From Gnetum montanum (Eukaryota > Streptophyta > Gnetopsida > Gnetales > Gnetaceae): DNA of 31,565 bases. A program made the translations under genes and the position numbers. Positions 1-9,689 of the stretch are shown in pieces (position 1 is the stretch's first letter; each line of letters opens with the position of its first letter). The notes beneath the pieces are model-generated. The model did no database searches. It saw only the letters and a program-made list of their open reading frames with translations, and was not told where the DNA came from. Location: contig MNCI01038110.1 of NCBI GenBank assembly GCA_015680685.1, positions 3,802 through 35,366 on the forward strand, written 5' to 3'.

Positions 1-229
1 TTTTTGCAAAATTTTATTTGTTACAAGTAGGTATTATAAGGACCGCATAGACTAGGCAGTTGAACAAAATAGGAAATTTTCAACAACTCACAGTACTTGG
101 CAAAGTTGGCTGAATCTCTTTAAAGTAAGTCATTTGTAGTTTACACACAACGCAATCGTTACATTTCTCACAACCGCACACCGCAACAGAACATACACAT
201 ACTCACATTAACTACTGAGTTTATTCAGA

Positions 230-748
230 GGTATCTGGGCCTTGGTGTTGCCAGAGACCAGCAGGCACCTACATCCTGTTCAAGGAAACTCGTTGGTGGT
301 CGCATCCCAAATGGTTGCCAACAGGTAGGAGACAGGCCTTCAAGATATTTACTCACCACACAGTGGTTAGTGGTTCCCTAGAGAGGAAAATTATCATGCC
401 CTTAGTGGAGACTTCATCTACCACCTTTTTTTATGAAACCACTTACGTGGACCACTATGGACAAAGGCAAGACCCTTGCGGGTGTTAACTTTGGCTAGGA
501 GGACTGGATACAGCTATCTAAGGTCATGATCCTTCGATGTTTGGAGAACGGCTTTGATAGCTTGCCCCTAAACATGGTTGATGCAAGACCCTCTCAGGTT
601 AGTTTTTTATGTTATTTTCATGCTTTTTGATGTTAATTCGTGTATTGTATTTTTGCCTATAAGTTTACTACTTTGTTGTTGATGATAGGTGCCAAGGGAT
701 GCCATAGGCTCCAGCAACATAGTAGATGAAGAGAGCCCTCCACACTGA
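230..748 (+). pseudogene. Possible spliced 3' gene fragment, unidentified
   Basis: The codon run starting with the ATG at 457 reads to CAG at 595-597. The next bases, GTTAGT, form a good splice donor at 598. A T-rich stretch leads to GATAG ending at 688. Joining 597 to 689 keeps the frame and reaches TGA at 746-748, giving a tail that ends NIVDEESPPH. The intron would be 91 bp, a normal plant size. Upstream, another frame is open from about 230 to 480 (it includes KETRWWSHPKWLPTG), so a frameshift near 450 would be needed to join the two. A TAG lies inside the 457 frame at about 496. I do not recognise the family. It could be the end of a host gene copy, a DNA-transposon protein or chance; the splice reading is inference. 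Confidence 0.28.
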
Positions 749-1450
749 ACTAGCACCACTAGTTGAGTGATCCTAATGTAGCCCTATCATTGGGCATTTT
801 TGCATTTTGTGGTTACTTTCACTATGTAATGTGGATTATCATGCTATCATTTCTATTAGATGTAATGGATTTTTTCTTATTGTACAATGAGTAGAATTTT
901 ACATTTCTTTATTATGTGTTTAATGGTAATGACATGATGAATTGATATGACTAAGTGATAGTGACTACTAGTTTTAGGCCATTTTAGGCCACATGTATAG
1001 ATACCATGTGTTGGTAGTTTAAGGCCATCCTAGGCCAAGCAATGAAAGGAAAAGATTACCAATTCTAGGCCATGATGGGTCATGTAATAGTTTAAGGCCT
1101 TTTCAAGCCATGTGTTGAAAGGAAAAATATTGCTAGTTTTAGGCCATGGTGGGCAATCTATTTTTGTGATTTTTAAATTTTATGATCTTTATGCATTTTA
1201 ATATTTTTATGTGTAAACACACTGCTGAAAAGTAAACAAGTGAAAACATAAACTTAGCAAAAATGTACAAAAAAAATAAATTATGTATAATACAGGCAAA
1301 GAACATAAAATTCCAAAAATCAAGATAATGTACAACACCAACAAAAATGCAAACAAGCAAAGTATGCAAAAGTGGGAGTAAGCAAGCACTTAGCATACTT
1401 TAGACCAAGGGGATGCCTTAGTTGCATAGTTGTTTCCTAATCTAGTGTGG
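749..1450. other. Non-coding AT-rich stretch
   Basis: Apart from the tandem repeat at 968-1158, nothing codes here. The reverse-strand open frames around 1139-1396 are low-complexity, F/L/I-rich translations of AT-rich DNA with no domain and no sensible context. The stretch separates the possible gene tail on the left from the protease remnant on the right. Confidence 0.5.
968..1158. repeat. 46-bp degenerate tandem repeat, about four units
   Basis: Units start near 968, 1014, 1060, 1087 and 1132. Each contains AGTTTTAGGCCAT or AGTTTAAGGCC, then a second AGGCCA box, and two of them end in a TGAAAGGAAAA-type segment. Spacing is 46, 46, 27 and 45 bases, so one unit is truncated. The last unit is partial. 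No coding or structural role is visible. Confidence 0.7.
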
Positions 1451-2060
1451 GTTAGGGGGTGCATAGGGCCTAGATGGTACTATATGGTACTTGCCTTGAT
1501 CTTTGTTAGCTATGTCAAAGGGAAATTCTTCCCACAAAGCTTCCTTTGAGAGGTCAAGGGCTCACATTGGTTCCTTAGGTTGGTCTGCTTTGCATGTTTT
1601 TTTCTCATCCTTCATGGGAGGTTGCATTGACACCATAGATGATAACCTCTCCACCTTCATACAAAAGGTGGATTTCTTAATGGATAGGTAAGGAGATGGA
1701 CTACAACTAGGCTAACCAGGGCCTACCTAAGATAAGGTTAAAACCCAACATCTCCTCAATCATAATTAATTTAATAATGGTGGAGAATTGCTCCCCCACC
1801 ACAAAGGCTATCATGACTATTCCCCTTAGGATGACATGTGACGCATTAAAGGATTTCATGCATGTTGTCTTTGTAGGTTTGATTTAATCAGCAAGACCTA
1901 GCTTATCGATGACTATGGGATGACATTTTTTGCTACCCCATCATCAATGTGCACCCTATGGATTTTTCATTGCCCCACATAGATGGTGATAAACATTAGT
2001 ATAGTAATGACTTGACCCTTCTCAGGGTCCACCTTGATCACCTCATCACCAAATTGCAGG
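1450..2060 (-). pseudogene. Gypsy retropepsin (aspartic protease) remnant
   Basis: Retropepsins cut the Gag-Pol polyprotein and work as dimers with one catalytic Asp per subunit. The reverse strand around 1938-1950 reads HIDDGVAKNVIP, matching the active-site segment usually written ID-G(S/A)-NVIP in plant gypsy elements; here Val replaces the usual Ser/Ala after Gly. Further on, the segment decoded from about 1830 down to 1720 reads LRGIVMIAFVVGEQFSTI and then FNLILGRPWL, the classic flap-to-C-terminal ILGRPWL signature of this family. Several stops and at least one frame change separate the two halves. The forward-strand open frame at 1503-1691 is antisense to the tail of this remnant and is not a gene. 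Confidence 0.75.
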
Positions 2061-2999
2061 GGCATTGAACTCAATTCCTATGGGGAAGAAGGCAACATCA
2101 TATAGGAATGGAGGTCAACATGTGAACTAACACTTCGTGATGGGCGAAGGAAGTCATAATCAAATCATACATGGTTAAAGATTTTCTTTTTTTTTTTTAG
2201 TTCTTGTCTAACTTATGCCAATGCATCAAGGAAGTCCTTTTTACTATCTACAACTTTGTTGTTGGCCTTCATCTCCTCCATGCAGCCTAAGAGATAGATC
2301 TCTCATGGAGGAGATTTGGGCTTTGTTTGCCTTGCTTTCTTTGGAGCTTTAATGCTCTATTGTTGGTTACTTGTTGAGTCCTCTTCGATTGATTAGGCCA
2401 TCAAGATAAATGACAAGGGGACAAGCTTTGGTGAGCCTAATGCCCTTTGCTCTAGGTGCTACCTAAGCATTTAATCAGCAAGGCACTCATTGGGCCTCCC
2501 AAGTTACCATCTCGATTTCCTACTATTTTTGGCTATAGGATGGGGCATTGGATGATTAAGGATTGATGCATTGCCCATCACCAAACTCTAGGCAAGTAGG
2601 GAGTCCACATGTTGTGGCACCGTTACAACAAAGGGAAATTGCACTATTATTGGCATGATGTGCTATAGGGCCTTGACCACAAAGGGTGTTATGGGTGCCT
2701 AAGGTGATGCTTGGACAACAAAAGGATTTCTTGAACTGGTTGATGCCAAGGATCCCTAGTGTTGCTAGAGGGCACACAAACCATGAATGGTTCCTATGCT
2801 AGTGTTGAATCATCATCAACAGTGATAGTGTTGATGATGTACCTTGTACTTCTTACATTGAGAGGGTTCTTGTAAAGCCCCATTGATTGATTTTTGGGGT
2901 GCACTAGGTTGGTTGCGTCAAGGACCAACTCACTATTGTTAATCATTCATTATATATTATTGTGCAAATCCATGCAAAAATTTGTATCATAATCCTACA
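2061..2999 (-). pseudogene. Gag-protease linker, badly decayed
   Basis: This stretch lies between the recognisable Gag core and the protease of the same fragment and is presumably the Gag C-terminal and linker region. Short coding-like runs on the reverse strand, such as CMEEMKANNKVVDSKKDF near 2240-2290, suggest a charged, helical stretch, but frames shift repeatedly. I could not find a zinc knuckle. The reverse-strand open frame at 2556-2777 does not fit the surrounding frame and looks like chance. Confidence 0.4.
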
Positions 3000-5060
3000 A
3001 TTGGTGATATTGGAAAAACTAGTCCAATCTAAAATACTTAGGAATAGGAGGCCCATTTGACAGCATGGCTAAGGAATTCTTGAGGAACTCACAATGTCAA
3101 TCATGTTACTTTCAAGCATCCTTAGACATCTACTTATACTAGATACATCTAGTGTGAAGCAGTTGGTCTAAGGTCTTCGACCACATAATGGGTAATAGTG
3201 TGTACTTCAAGCGATCCTTTCCCTCAAAGTTTGGCCTTGAGATAGCTGGTTCCATGGCCATCAACTATGTGGACTAATTAGTGCTAGAGCCAATAGCCTT
3301 GTTGTTGTTGGCTAAAGCCTTGTATGGCTTGGCTATTGGTTTGGCATTACTTGTCTTAGCCTCATTGGCCTCTATTGCTACGATTATGGTTGTCTCTTTT
3401 ACCTTGTCCTTGTTATTTTCTTTCTTTATGTACAATTTTTTGTAGGTCACATAGGCCAAATCTTTGCTAGCCTCTGTCACATCCTAAATTCTTTTGGTTT
3501 GAGTGAATGCTTAGCTAAAGGATTGTGGGGCAAGGTAATATAGCTTTAACTTGATGAAGTGATTCACTGCACCTTTGAAAATGGCTGGCAGGTGTGTTTT
3601 TGTGATGGGATCATAGATCTCATTAAGTGATGCGCTTTAGCACTAAATAAAATTTTGCACAAGCTCTAAATGACCCTACTTAACATGCATTAGTTGATCC
3701 AGGGTTACATCAGGCTTCAAGTTGTACTTGAGGTGTATGATAAATTGGATGACCAACTCCTCCAAAGAAAAGATGAAGGCCTTAGGGAGCATGCAATACC
3801 AATCTAGTGCCTTGCTAGTTAAAAACATGGAAAACACATAGATGATTACATGTTGGCATGCCTACAATAGAAGGAATTTCAACCAAAAATCACTAGATGG
3901 GAGTTTAGGTTCCCTTCATCATTGTATTTGGTGAATTAGGGTAGTAGAACCCCTGTGGGCAATGCTAGTGGCGGAACTACAAGACTAATTGGATCATCTT
4001 ATTAAAAGTCCATCACATTAATAATTTCAATGGAGGTGGCCTTAAGCCACTTAACCTCCTCAATGAGGCTTTGGATCAACGAGAATGCCTGATCCAAGCC
4101 TAATGCAATTGTGGTTAGCTGTATCAATTATGCTACCCACTATCCTATTTGGATGGTCCATGACCTAACTCTAGGTTGTGTAATCACACATGGTGTTTGT
4201 TGTGTGGGCTATATGATAGATACAATGCCTAGCCCCCATCACCTCTTTGTGGGTTGGGCCATCATGAAGGATGTCGACATGATAGGCGGTTGGATGAATG
4301 ATGCCTGAGGCATATGCAACTGAGAAATGTGCACAGTGTGCACATAAGGTTATGTAGGTGCAATAATCAATGGCATGGAAGGCTAGATAGGCCAAACAGG
4401 ATGAATGGGCTATATAGGCTAAACAAACTAATTGAGTTGTGAAGGAATGATAAAGGACAAGCTAAAAGAAAATCTAAAGGAAAGTGTAGCATCCTAGCAT
4501 GTCTATTATGTTTGGTGAGGTACCACCATAAGCGTTGACCTAGGTAGTGACACCTAGCTAACAGAGGTTTCAGACAATGGATGTGCGAAGGTGGAGGTTG
4601 TCTATTAGAATGAGGTGTAAAACAAGTCTTCATGCTTGGATCAAGCTTCAAACTCATCCAAGTCCTCTTGCAAGGGCTCCTCATAGTTAGTCCCTACCTC
4701 ACGTCGAAGGTTGCAGATGAGATTATCCAACATCCACTGGTAGGGCTCTGTGAGTAGAATAACGTCCATAGCATAAGGGAACCATTCATTCTAGTTTCAA
4801 TGTATGAGTTCAAAACTACATATGGCATCCATTTCTTGGTGATCTACATACACACCCACATGGAGCTTCACACAAATGAAGTTATATTACTCATCATTAA
4901 GCACCATGAACTCGGGAGGTAGGTTTCACAACCTAAAAGATCATCTCTATTCTACTAGGATGGGATCTTCAACTCCAAGAAGGTCAATCTAGATCTCTTT
5001 ATGAATAGGCTAGATAAAAACTATGCTTGAAATGGAGGTCAAAGGCTACTTAGGATTCAT
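3000..5060 (-). pseudogene. Gypsy Gag remnant
   Basis: Gag forms the virus-like particle of LTR retrotransposons. On the reverse strand the segment around 3950-3890 reads FTKYNDEGNLNSHLVIF, the conserved start of the retrotransposon Gag core. It is followed after a frame change by SKALDWYCMLPKAF and LEELVIQFIIHL (about 3820-3710), which match the A..WY..LP..SI.SFEEL..QF pattern of the family. A Pro/Gln/Met-rich linker precedes the core (about 4330-4250), and an acidic segment lies near 4730-4640. A Lys/Asn/Ala-rich tail is open at 3480-3274. A possible start is the ATG at 5060. Stops and frameshifts are scattered throughout. Confidence 0.7.
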
Positions 5061-5132
5061 GATACAAAAGGGGAAGATGCAAAAGTTGCTGAATGTGAAG
5101 GGGAGAAAACCAACTAACACTAGTAACTAAAG

Positions 5133-5235
5133 AAAAATGGCTAAGTATAAAACTGCTAAAAAATGGCTAAGTGTAAAAGCATAGAAAGGTGACTAAGTCT
5201 AAAATGTAGAGAAAAATGGCTAGAACTACACTTAG
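5133..5235. repeat. 26-bp tandem repeat, four units
   Basis: Units start at 5133, 5159, 5185 and 5212, each beginning AAAAATGGCTAAGT or a close variant and continuing with a TAAAA segment. Spacing is 26, 26 and 27 bases. The array lies just outside the presumed 5' end of the gypsy Gag remnant and immediately before the first ACTATGCTC words of the neighbouring region. Confidence 0.75.
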
Positions 5236-6581
5236 AGCTTACTATGCTCACTACCCTGTGAGCTGACTATGCTCTCCTAAGCACCTAGAATTTGGCTAAG
5301 TGTTTGATGTAAGCTCTAGTGGTTGTCAAGTGGGATTCCAAGGGAACCAATGACATGGACCAATCTACACAAGGATGCAAAGATCATGCATGGCAACAAC
5401 CAAAGGAGGCCAAAGAAGGAAATGGCAAATGCCTTCCTTCTAGCACCAAAAAATTGTAGTGTTCAAAAACGTCAAAGGCTAGAACAATACACCAAGAGAT
5501 CCATAGTCATACAATATTAACCCTACATCCACATGAGGGACTACTAGAAAGTGGAGGTAGGGTACCTAGAACAATCTTGTCAATCAAACTGGGACTTATG
5601 GGATGTTACAACAAATGAATTCCAGGGGTTTGCACAGTGTTTGCAATGTCCATAGTGTCTTTGAGAGTGAGCATAGTCAAGGTTTTTGGTGTAAAATAAG
5701 AGTGCTAACATTAACATATGTACAAAAATGGAAAAAAATGTGAGTGGAATGCTAAAATTTAAGAGAAATGCTAAAAGTGTGCAAGATTTGAGTGAGAGAG
5801 AAAGCAACACCACCCCAAATAGGGGGAGCATATTTAACTACAATGAGAAAGTTGAGGAGGTATGCGATGTACAAACAAATATAGTATGCAGTGTAATCAC
5901 AATCTCAGGGTGTCTGGGCTATGAAAACTAATGTCTATCATGAAGTCTAGGCCTTTAAGTTAGTTGCCATAGTGTTCTACAAGCTACAGTGGACTATGGT
6001 GTGCAATGGTGTTGTGGTGGTGTGAAATAGTGTCATGTGGTATCCCAAAATTCACCAACACTCCAAGTGTGCAAGCATGTCAAATTCTAAGAATGCCAAT
6101 GCTCAAACATGCCAACCAAATGCAAGAGTTTCCAACCCCTAAAATATGAAATGTTGGAGTAGTTACAGGCCTAGGATTGCTATGAATTTCGAATCGAGTG
6201 CCATGTTGTAGAGGGGTAGTTGGGACTACTCTAGCCCTAACTATGCTCCCACTGAAGTAAATGGTGTTCTGCTAGTGTGCTCCAATGGATCCCATGAGAT
6301 TTCCAAACTGTGAATACACTACCAAGACTGCATGTGTGAGTGACAAATAAATCACCAAGTACTTGAAAACAATGCAAAAGTGTAATTTTGGAGACTATGC
6401 TCTGGGATTACATTGTCCACTCTCTCAAGTGGTGTTAAGCATAGGTACAATTTGGGGGCAAATGGAGGTGCAACATAAATGAAAATTACTGATCTTGCTT
6501 ACCCAAGGAATGTCAAAGCTGAGATCTTAGTCAGTGCTAAGTTCTAGAGGCTTCTAGAGGTAATTCCACATGACTGTGCTG
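5236..6581. other. Non-coding stretch with scattered ACTATGCTC words
   Basis: No credible gene is present. The short open frames at 5323-5520, 5580-5831 and 5728-5931 show no family motif, and the last two overlap on opposite strands. What can be seen is the nonamer ACTATGCTC at 5241, 5266, 6240 and 6394, the same word that forms hairpin arms in the repeat array starting at 6582. The stretch may therefore be an older, more eroded part of that array. Confidence 0.5.
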
Positions 6582-7110
6582 ACTATGCTCTAGAAAGTTG
6601 TCCAATAGTTAGATAAATTTTGCCAAAAGATGAGGTCTAGTGCAAACTACACTGACTATGCTTTGGAGCGTAGTCCTGATAGGGAAAGCATAGCCTTGAC
6701 ACTTAGGAAAATTTGGTAAAAATTGATGTCTTTGTGTAGCCTATGCTAACTACACTCTCAAACGTAGTAGGGAGCATAGCCTCAGAAGTTAGAAAATTGA
6801 CCAAACTATTTCTTCTATCCTCACAAAGCCTAATAGCTTTTGGCTTGGCACTTAGGCAAGTTTGCAAAACTAGGCACTGGTGAGCTAAATATGCTAACTA
6901 TGCTCTAAACCATAGTCTCAGTAGGGAGAGTGTAGTCCCACCCTTAGAAAACTTTGCAACTATTGTCAACACTTAGAATAACTTTGCAAATCTAGACTAT
7001 TTGTATCAACTACACTAACTACACTCCAAAGCATAGTCCTAGTAGTGGGGATCATAGTCTCAACATTTAGAAAACTTTTTCCAAGTTTTAACACTTAGAA
7101 AAATTTGAAG
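6582..7110. repeat. Diverged tandem array of hairpin-bearing units
   Basis: Units start near 6582, 6655, 6749, 6897 and 7018 and are about 75-150 bases long. Four of them hold a 20-base imperfect hairpin of the type ACTATGCTC...GCATAGT: 6655-6674, 6749-6768, 6897-6916 and 7018-7037. In each, two arms close over a few unpaired bases. In most units the hairpin is followed by TAGGGAGCATAG-like and ACTTAGAAAACTTTGC-like segments. The array ends about 85 bases before a long stop-broken reading frame. Tandem repeats are common in non-coding parts of large plant LTR elements, which is the likeliest setting. Confidence 0.65.
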
Positions 7111-7194
7111 TTGAGACCTCGAAGCCCAAATTTGGTGGTGTTTTAGTAGATCTCTTGTGATTGAAGATGCAATAGAAATTAATTTTGCAATATT

Positions 7195-8571
7195 ATGGGA
7201 GGTTTAAATGTTAATCAAGGAAATGAGGAAGAAGAAAGATACGATGAAGTAGAGATAAATGAGAAAAGGAGTTCTCAAAAATCTCTTATTTGGCAAGGGA
7301 GTGCTTAATACTCCAAGGTTTCAAAGAAGAAAATTGAGGACTTCATCAAAGGGACCAAGAGATATTTAAGGTCCAAGATAGTGTATGCTACTAATTAAGG
7401 AGAGTTCCTACCTCATGCATCATGGGAGGTAAAGGATCCAAGCCAAAGGAGTGCTAAGGATCAAGGGACTTCTCCAAGAAGGATTAAGATCATTACTAGA
7501 AGGTATGATTCTCATATGTTTTGCAATTTTTCTATACCTTATAGGAGGGGAAAGAAGATTCTAAGCCAAGTTGAGGCTATCTCATCAAATAAAGGGGAGT
7601 CTTCTAGCCACATTATGTGGAAGAATGATTACTTTGATGATTTTTTTTATGAAAATGATGTTAAAACCATGGAGGAGAGTTTATCTTTTGAGTTGGTACC
7701 TCCAAAATTGAATCAAGAGTTTGTTGATGATTCCTTTGAAGAGTAGAATCCATTGGAATTGGGAACTCCTATTTGGGATATTGAACCTTCAAGATTTGAT
7801 GAGATTAGACAACCACATGTTGAAGATCAATTTGAACCAAAATTGGATGGGAAATGCCATGAAGAGGTAAGTAAGTGTGAGTGTTACCTTGTTGATGGTA
7901 GTAATGTCCATCATGGTGAAGCTAGTGTGATGGATGCTAGTTTTTCACTTCAAATTGGTAGTGGTTTATTCAATACTAATGATATGCATCATGATCATTG
8001 TAGTCATTATGATAATGTTGTAAGTCTTGTTTTATTTTATACAAGCAATGTGACTTTTGATGGCATTGTTAATGAGAGTAAAGCTAATGATAAAAATGAA
8101 TTTGATTTTGTATGGGATAATGGTGGCTATGGTGGTAGTCATACTAGAAAGGTCATTATTGATGTTGATGAAGACATTGATAATGATATGATTTTCTAGA
8201 ATTTGGAAATGCTTGCTATCAATAATGGCAATGATAAAATTGTCAAATGTGTTAAAGAACTTAATTGTCTTAGCTATAAAATAGATAAGTAACATGAAGA
8301 CAATTCAAGTTGTGGTGCTAATGGTGAAAGGGAGTGAGATGATAGTCTTCAAAACACCAACAAGAAGAAGGTGAAGAAGAGGAGAAAGGATGGAAGAAAG
8401 GAAACTAGTTTGAGGACATCAAATTCATTTGAATTTCTTTACTTTTCCTTTATGGTAGGTCATGGAAGAAACACATGGGATTTGGTGCTCTTAAAATGGA
8501 AAAATCATGAAACATTTGAAGGAAAAGACCATATCCACTCTTCTTTCATGAATTTCTCCATTATGATGTAA
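7195..8571 (+). pseudogene. 459-codon frame broken only by stops, unidentified
   Basis: From ATG 7195 one frame runs to TAA 8569-8571, with internal stops at 7306, 7396, 7744, 8197, 8290 and 8335 and no frameshift. The product would be acidic and hydrophilic (many Asp, Glu and Asn, for example DVDEDIDNDMIF near 8160-8199) and turn strongly basic near 8370-8400 (KKKVKKRRKDGRK). I see no membrane segment, protease, polymerase or zinc-finger motif and do not recognise the family. A polypurine tract and an LTR-like start follow about 230 bases downstream, so this may be the last coding region of an LTR element. Alternatives are a captured host gene or a Gag-like structural protein. Confidence 0.5.
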
Positions 8572-8804
8572 GCACAAAATTATGCTTGTATGTGTGTGTG
8601 TGTATGTTTATTTGTATCATGAACACGTTGTGTTGCATGTTTATGTGTTTGTGAAATAAGTTTGGATGGTAGAGACAAAATGTTATAATATCTAATCATT
8701 CCATGGATGTTGTGCTTTGGTTTGTGTGTGAATTGTGGCCTATGTGAAGGGGCAACAACTATCCCAAGTGTAAAGGCATCTTGTGTGGGAATCAAGAGTC
8801 TTTT
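8572..8804 (+). other. 3' untranslated stretch with a short TG run
   Basis: The stretch between the stop-broken frame and the polypurine tract carries (TG)6 at 8591-8602 and is otherwise unremarkable. The reverse-strand open frame at 8580-8843 translates the TG run into a His/Thr-rich string and is a low-complexity shadow. Confidence 0.5.
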
Positions 8805-8816
8805 GAAGAAGGAGGG
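8805..8816 (+). promoter_or_regulatory. Polypurine tract before an LTR (element C)
   Basis: GAAGAAGGAGGG stands directly before TGTTGATGTGG. A purine tract immediately followed by TG is the plus-strand priming site and the start of the 3' LTR in LTR retrotransposons. No matching 5' LTR was found in this window, so the assignment rests on this local structure and the features downstream. Confidence 0.55.
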
Positions 8817-9557
8817 TGTTGATGTGGACATCAAATAGAACAAAGTAACATCTTTCCATTAATGGATCATCCCTTGGAGTTTTGGCTTGTTCAAGCATGT
8901 TTTGGGATTATTTTGATGACTTTAGGATGTTTTAGGGGCTATGGGGAACTTGTTTGGAGGTGTAAAAAGGTTCCAAGACTCAAAATAAGAATTTTTCTAT
9001 TTTGGCCTTATAGGTGAAACGTCCCAAATACAAGTGAGATGTCCCAACTACATATTAGACATCTTAGCCAAGACATCTATTTTGATATCCTTTGCACTGA
9101 AGATAAACATCTACTATTTCTCATAGATGCCTCACATGGATTTTAATGGACATTAAATTGAATGATAAATTAGAGGAAATATGAAGAAATTGAAGCAAGG
9201 GGGAAAAGACATTAATAGACTTCTTTGGCCTTCAATTTGAAAAAGAGAGTTAAAAAATGTCTAGAGAGAGAAGAGAGAGAGAGAGAAGAGAGAGGGAGGT
9301 GAGTGAGAGAAGAGTAGAGCGAGATAGTCTTGGCAAGGTGCTTTGATCATATCCATGTGAGTGTGTGTTTTCTTTGATTGAGTGTGAGAGAGTTGGATTG
9401 AATATCTTATCTATCCTTGGGAATTGTGCTTTCTTTCATATGTAAATTCTCCATTTGAGCAAGAATAAAGCTTTCATTTTCCTTTTCTTATTCAAATTTG
9501 ATGTTTTTTAACTTTAATAGGGCTTGGATTATGGAATCCATGGGAGCTCTTCATCAA
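8817..9557 (+). repeat. LTR-like segment of element C (3' LTR, end uncertain)
   Basis: It starts with TGTTGATG after a polypurine tract. It contains a 37-base pure purine GA run at 9263-9299 and a polyadenylation signal AATAAA at 9464-9469. The 3' border is a guess at a CATCA near 9557. There is no second copy in the window to fix the borders, so it may be the 3' LTR of a truncated element or a solo-like remnant. No clear TATA box was found. Confidence 0.4.
9263..9299 (+). repeat. GA-rich purine run
   Basis: Thirty-seven uninterrupted purines, mostly GA dinucleotides, continue with interruptions to about 9325. In plants, GAGA tracts near a transcription start often mark promoters or 5' leaders. 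Here the run lies inside the putative LTR, about 165 bases before its polyadenylation signal, consistent with a U3/R position. That role is inference. Confidence 0.6.
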
Positions 9558-9689
9558 GTAAATTTCTTTTTAATGAAAGAGCTTGAACTACTAACACATC
9601 AAGATTATGAATCACATGTAAAAAATTTTGATATCACTAGAAGCTTGTATGTATGCATGATAGATGGATTACTTTGAATGAAGCTTCTA

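Larger units (their letters stand above)
1450..5060 (-). mobile_element. Degraded Ty3/gypsy fragment (gag and protease only)
   Basis: Read on the reverse strand, a Gag region (5060 down to about 3000) is followed by a retropepsin (about 2050 to 1700), the order expected for Ty3/gypsy. No reverse transcriptase, integrase or LTR was found to the left of 1450, so the fragment is truncated after the protease or was cut away by later insertion. Frames change several times and stops are frequent, so it is long dead. The protease tail and the long Gag linker suit a Tat/Athila-like, non-chromodomain lineage; that lineage call is inference. Confidence 0.75.

Noticed and set aside
1503-1691. Forward open frame of 62 codons
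   Set aside because: It is antisense to the tail of the reverse-strand protease remnant and has no motif of its own.
2556-2777. Cys-rich reverse open frame resembling a zinc-binding protein
   Set aside because: Cysteines show no regular C..C/H spacing, and the frame does not connect to the Gag or protease pieces.
4171-4684. Reverse open frames of 74 and 105 codons
   Set aside because: They lie in the wrong frame relative to the Gag segments on the same strand and have no recognisable motif; they are shadows of the Gag remnant.
6582-7110. A CRISPR-like array of hairpin repeats
   Set aside because: Spacing is irregular, repeats are diverged and longer than direct repeats of such arrays, no unique spacers are seen, and the surroundings are plant retroelements.
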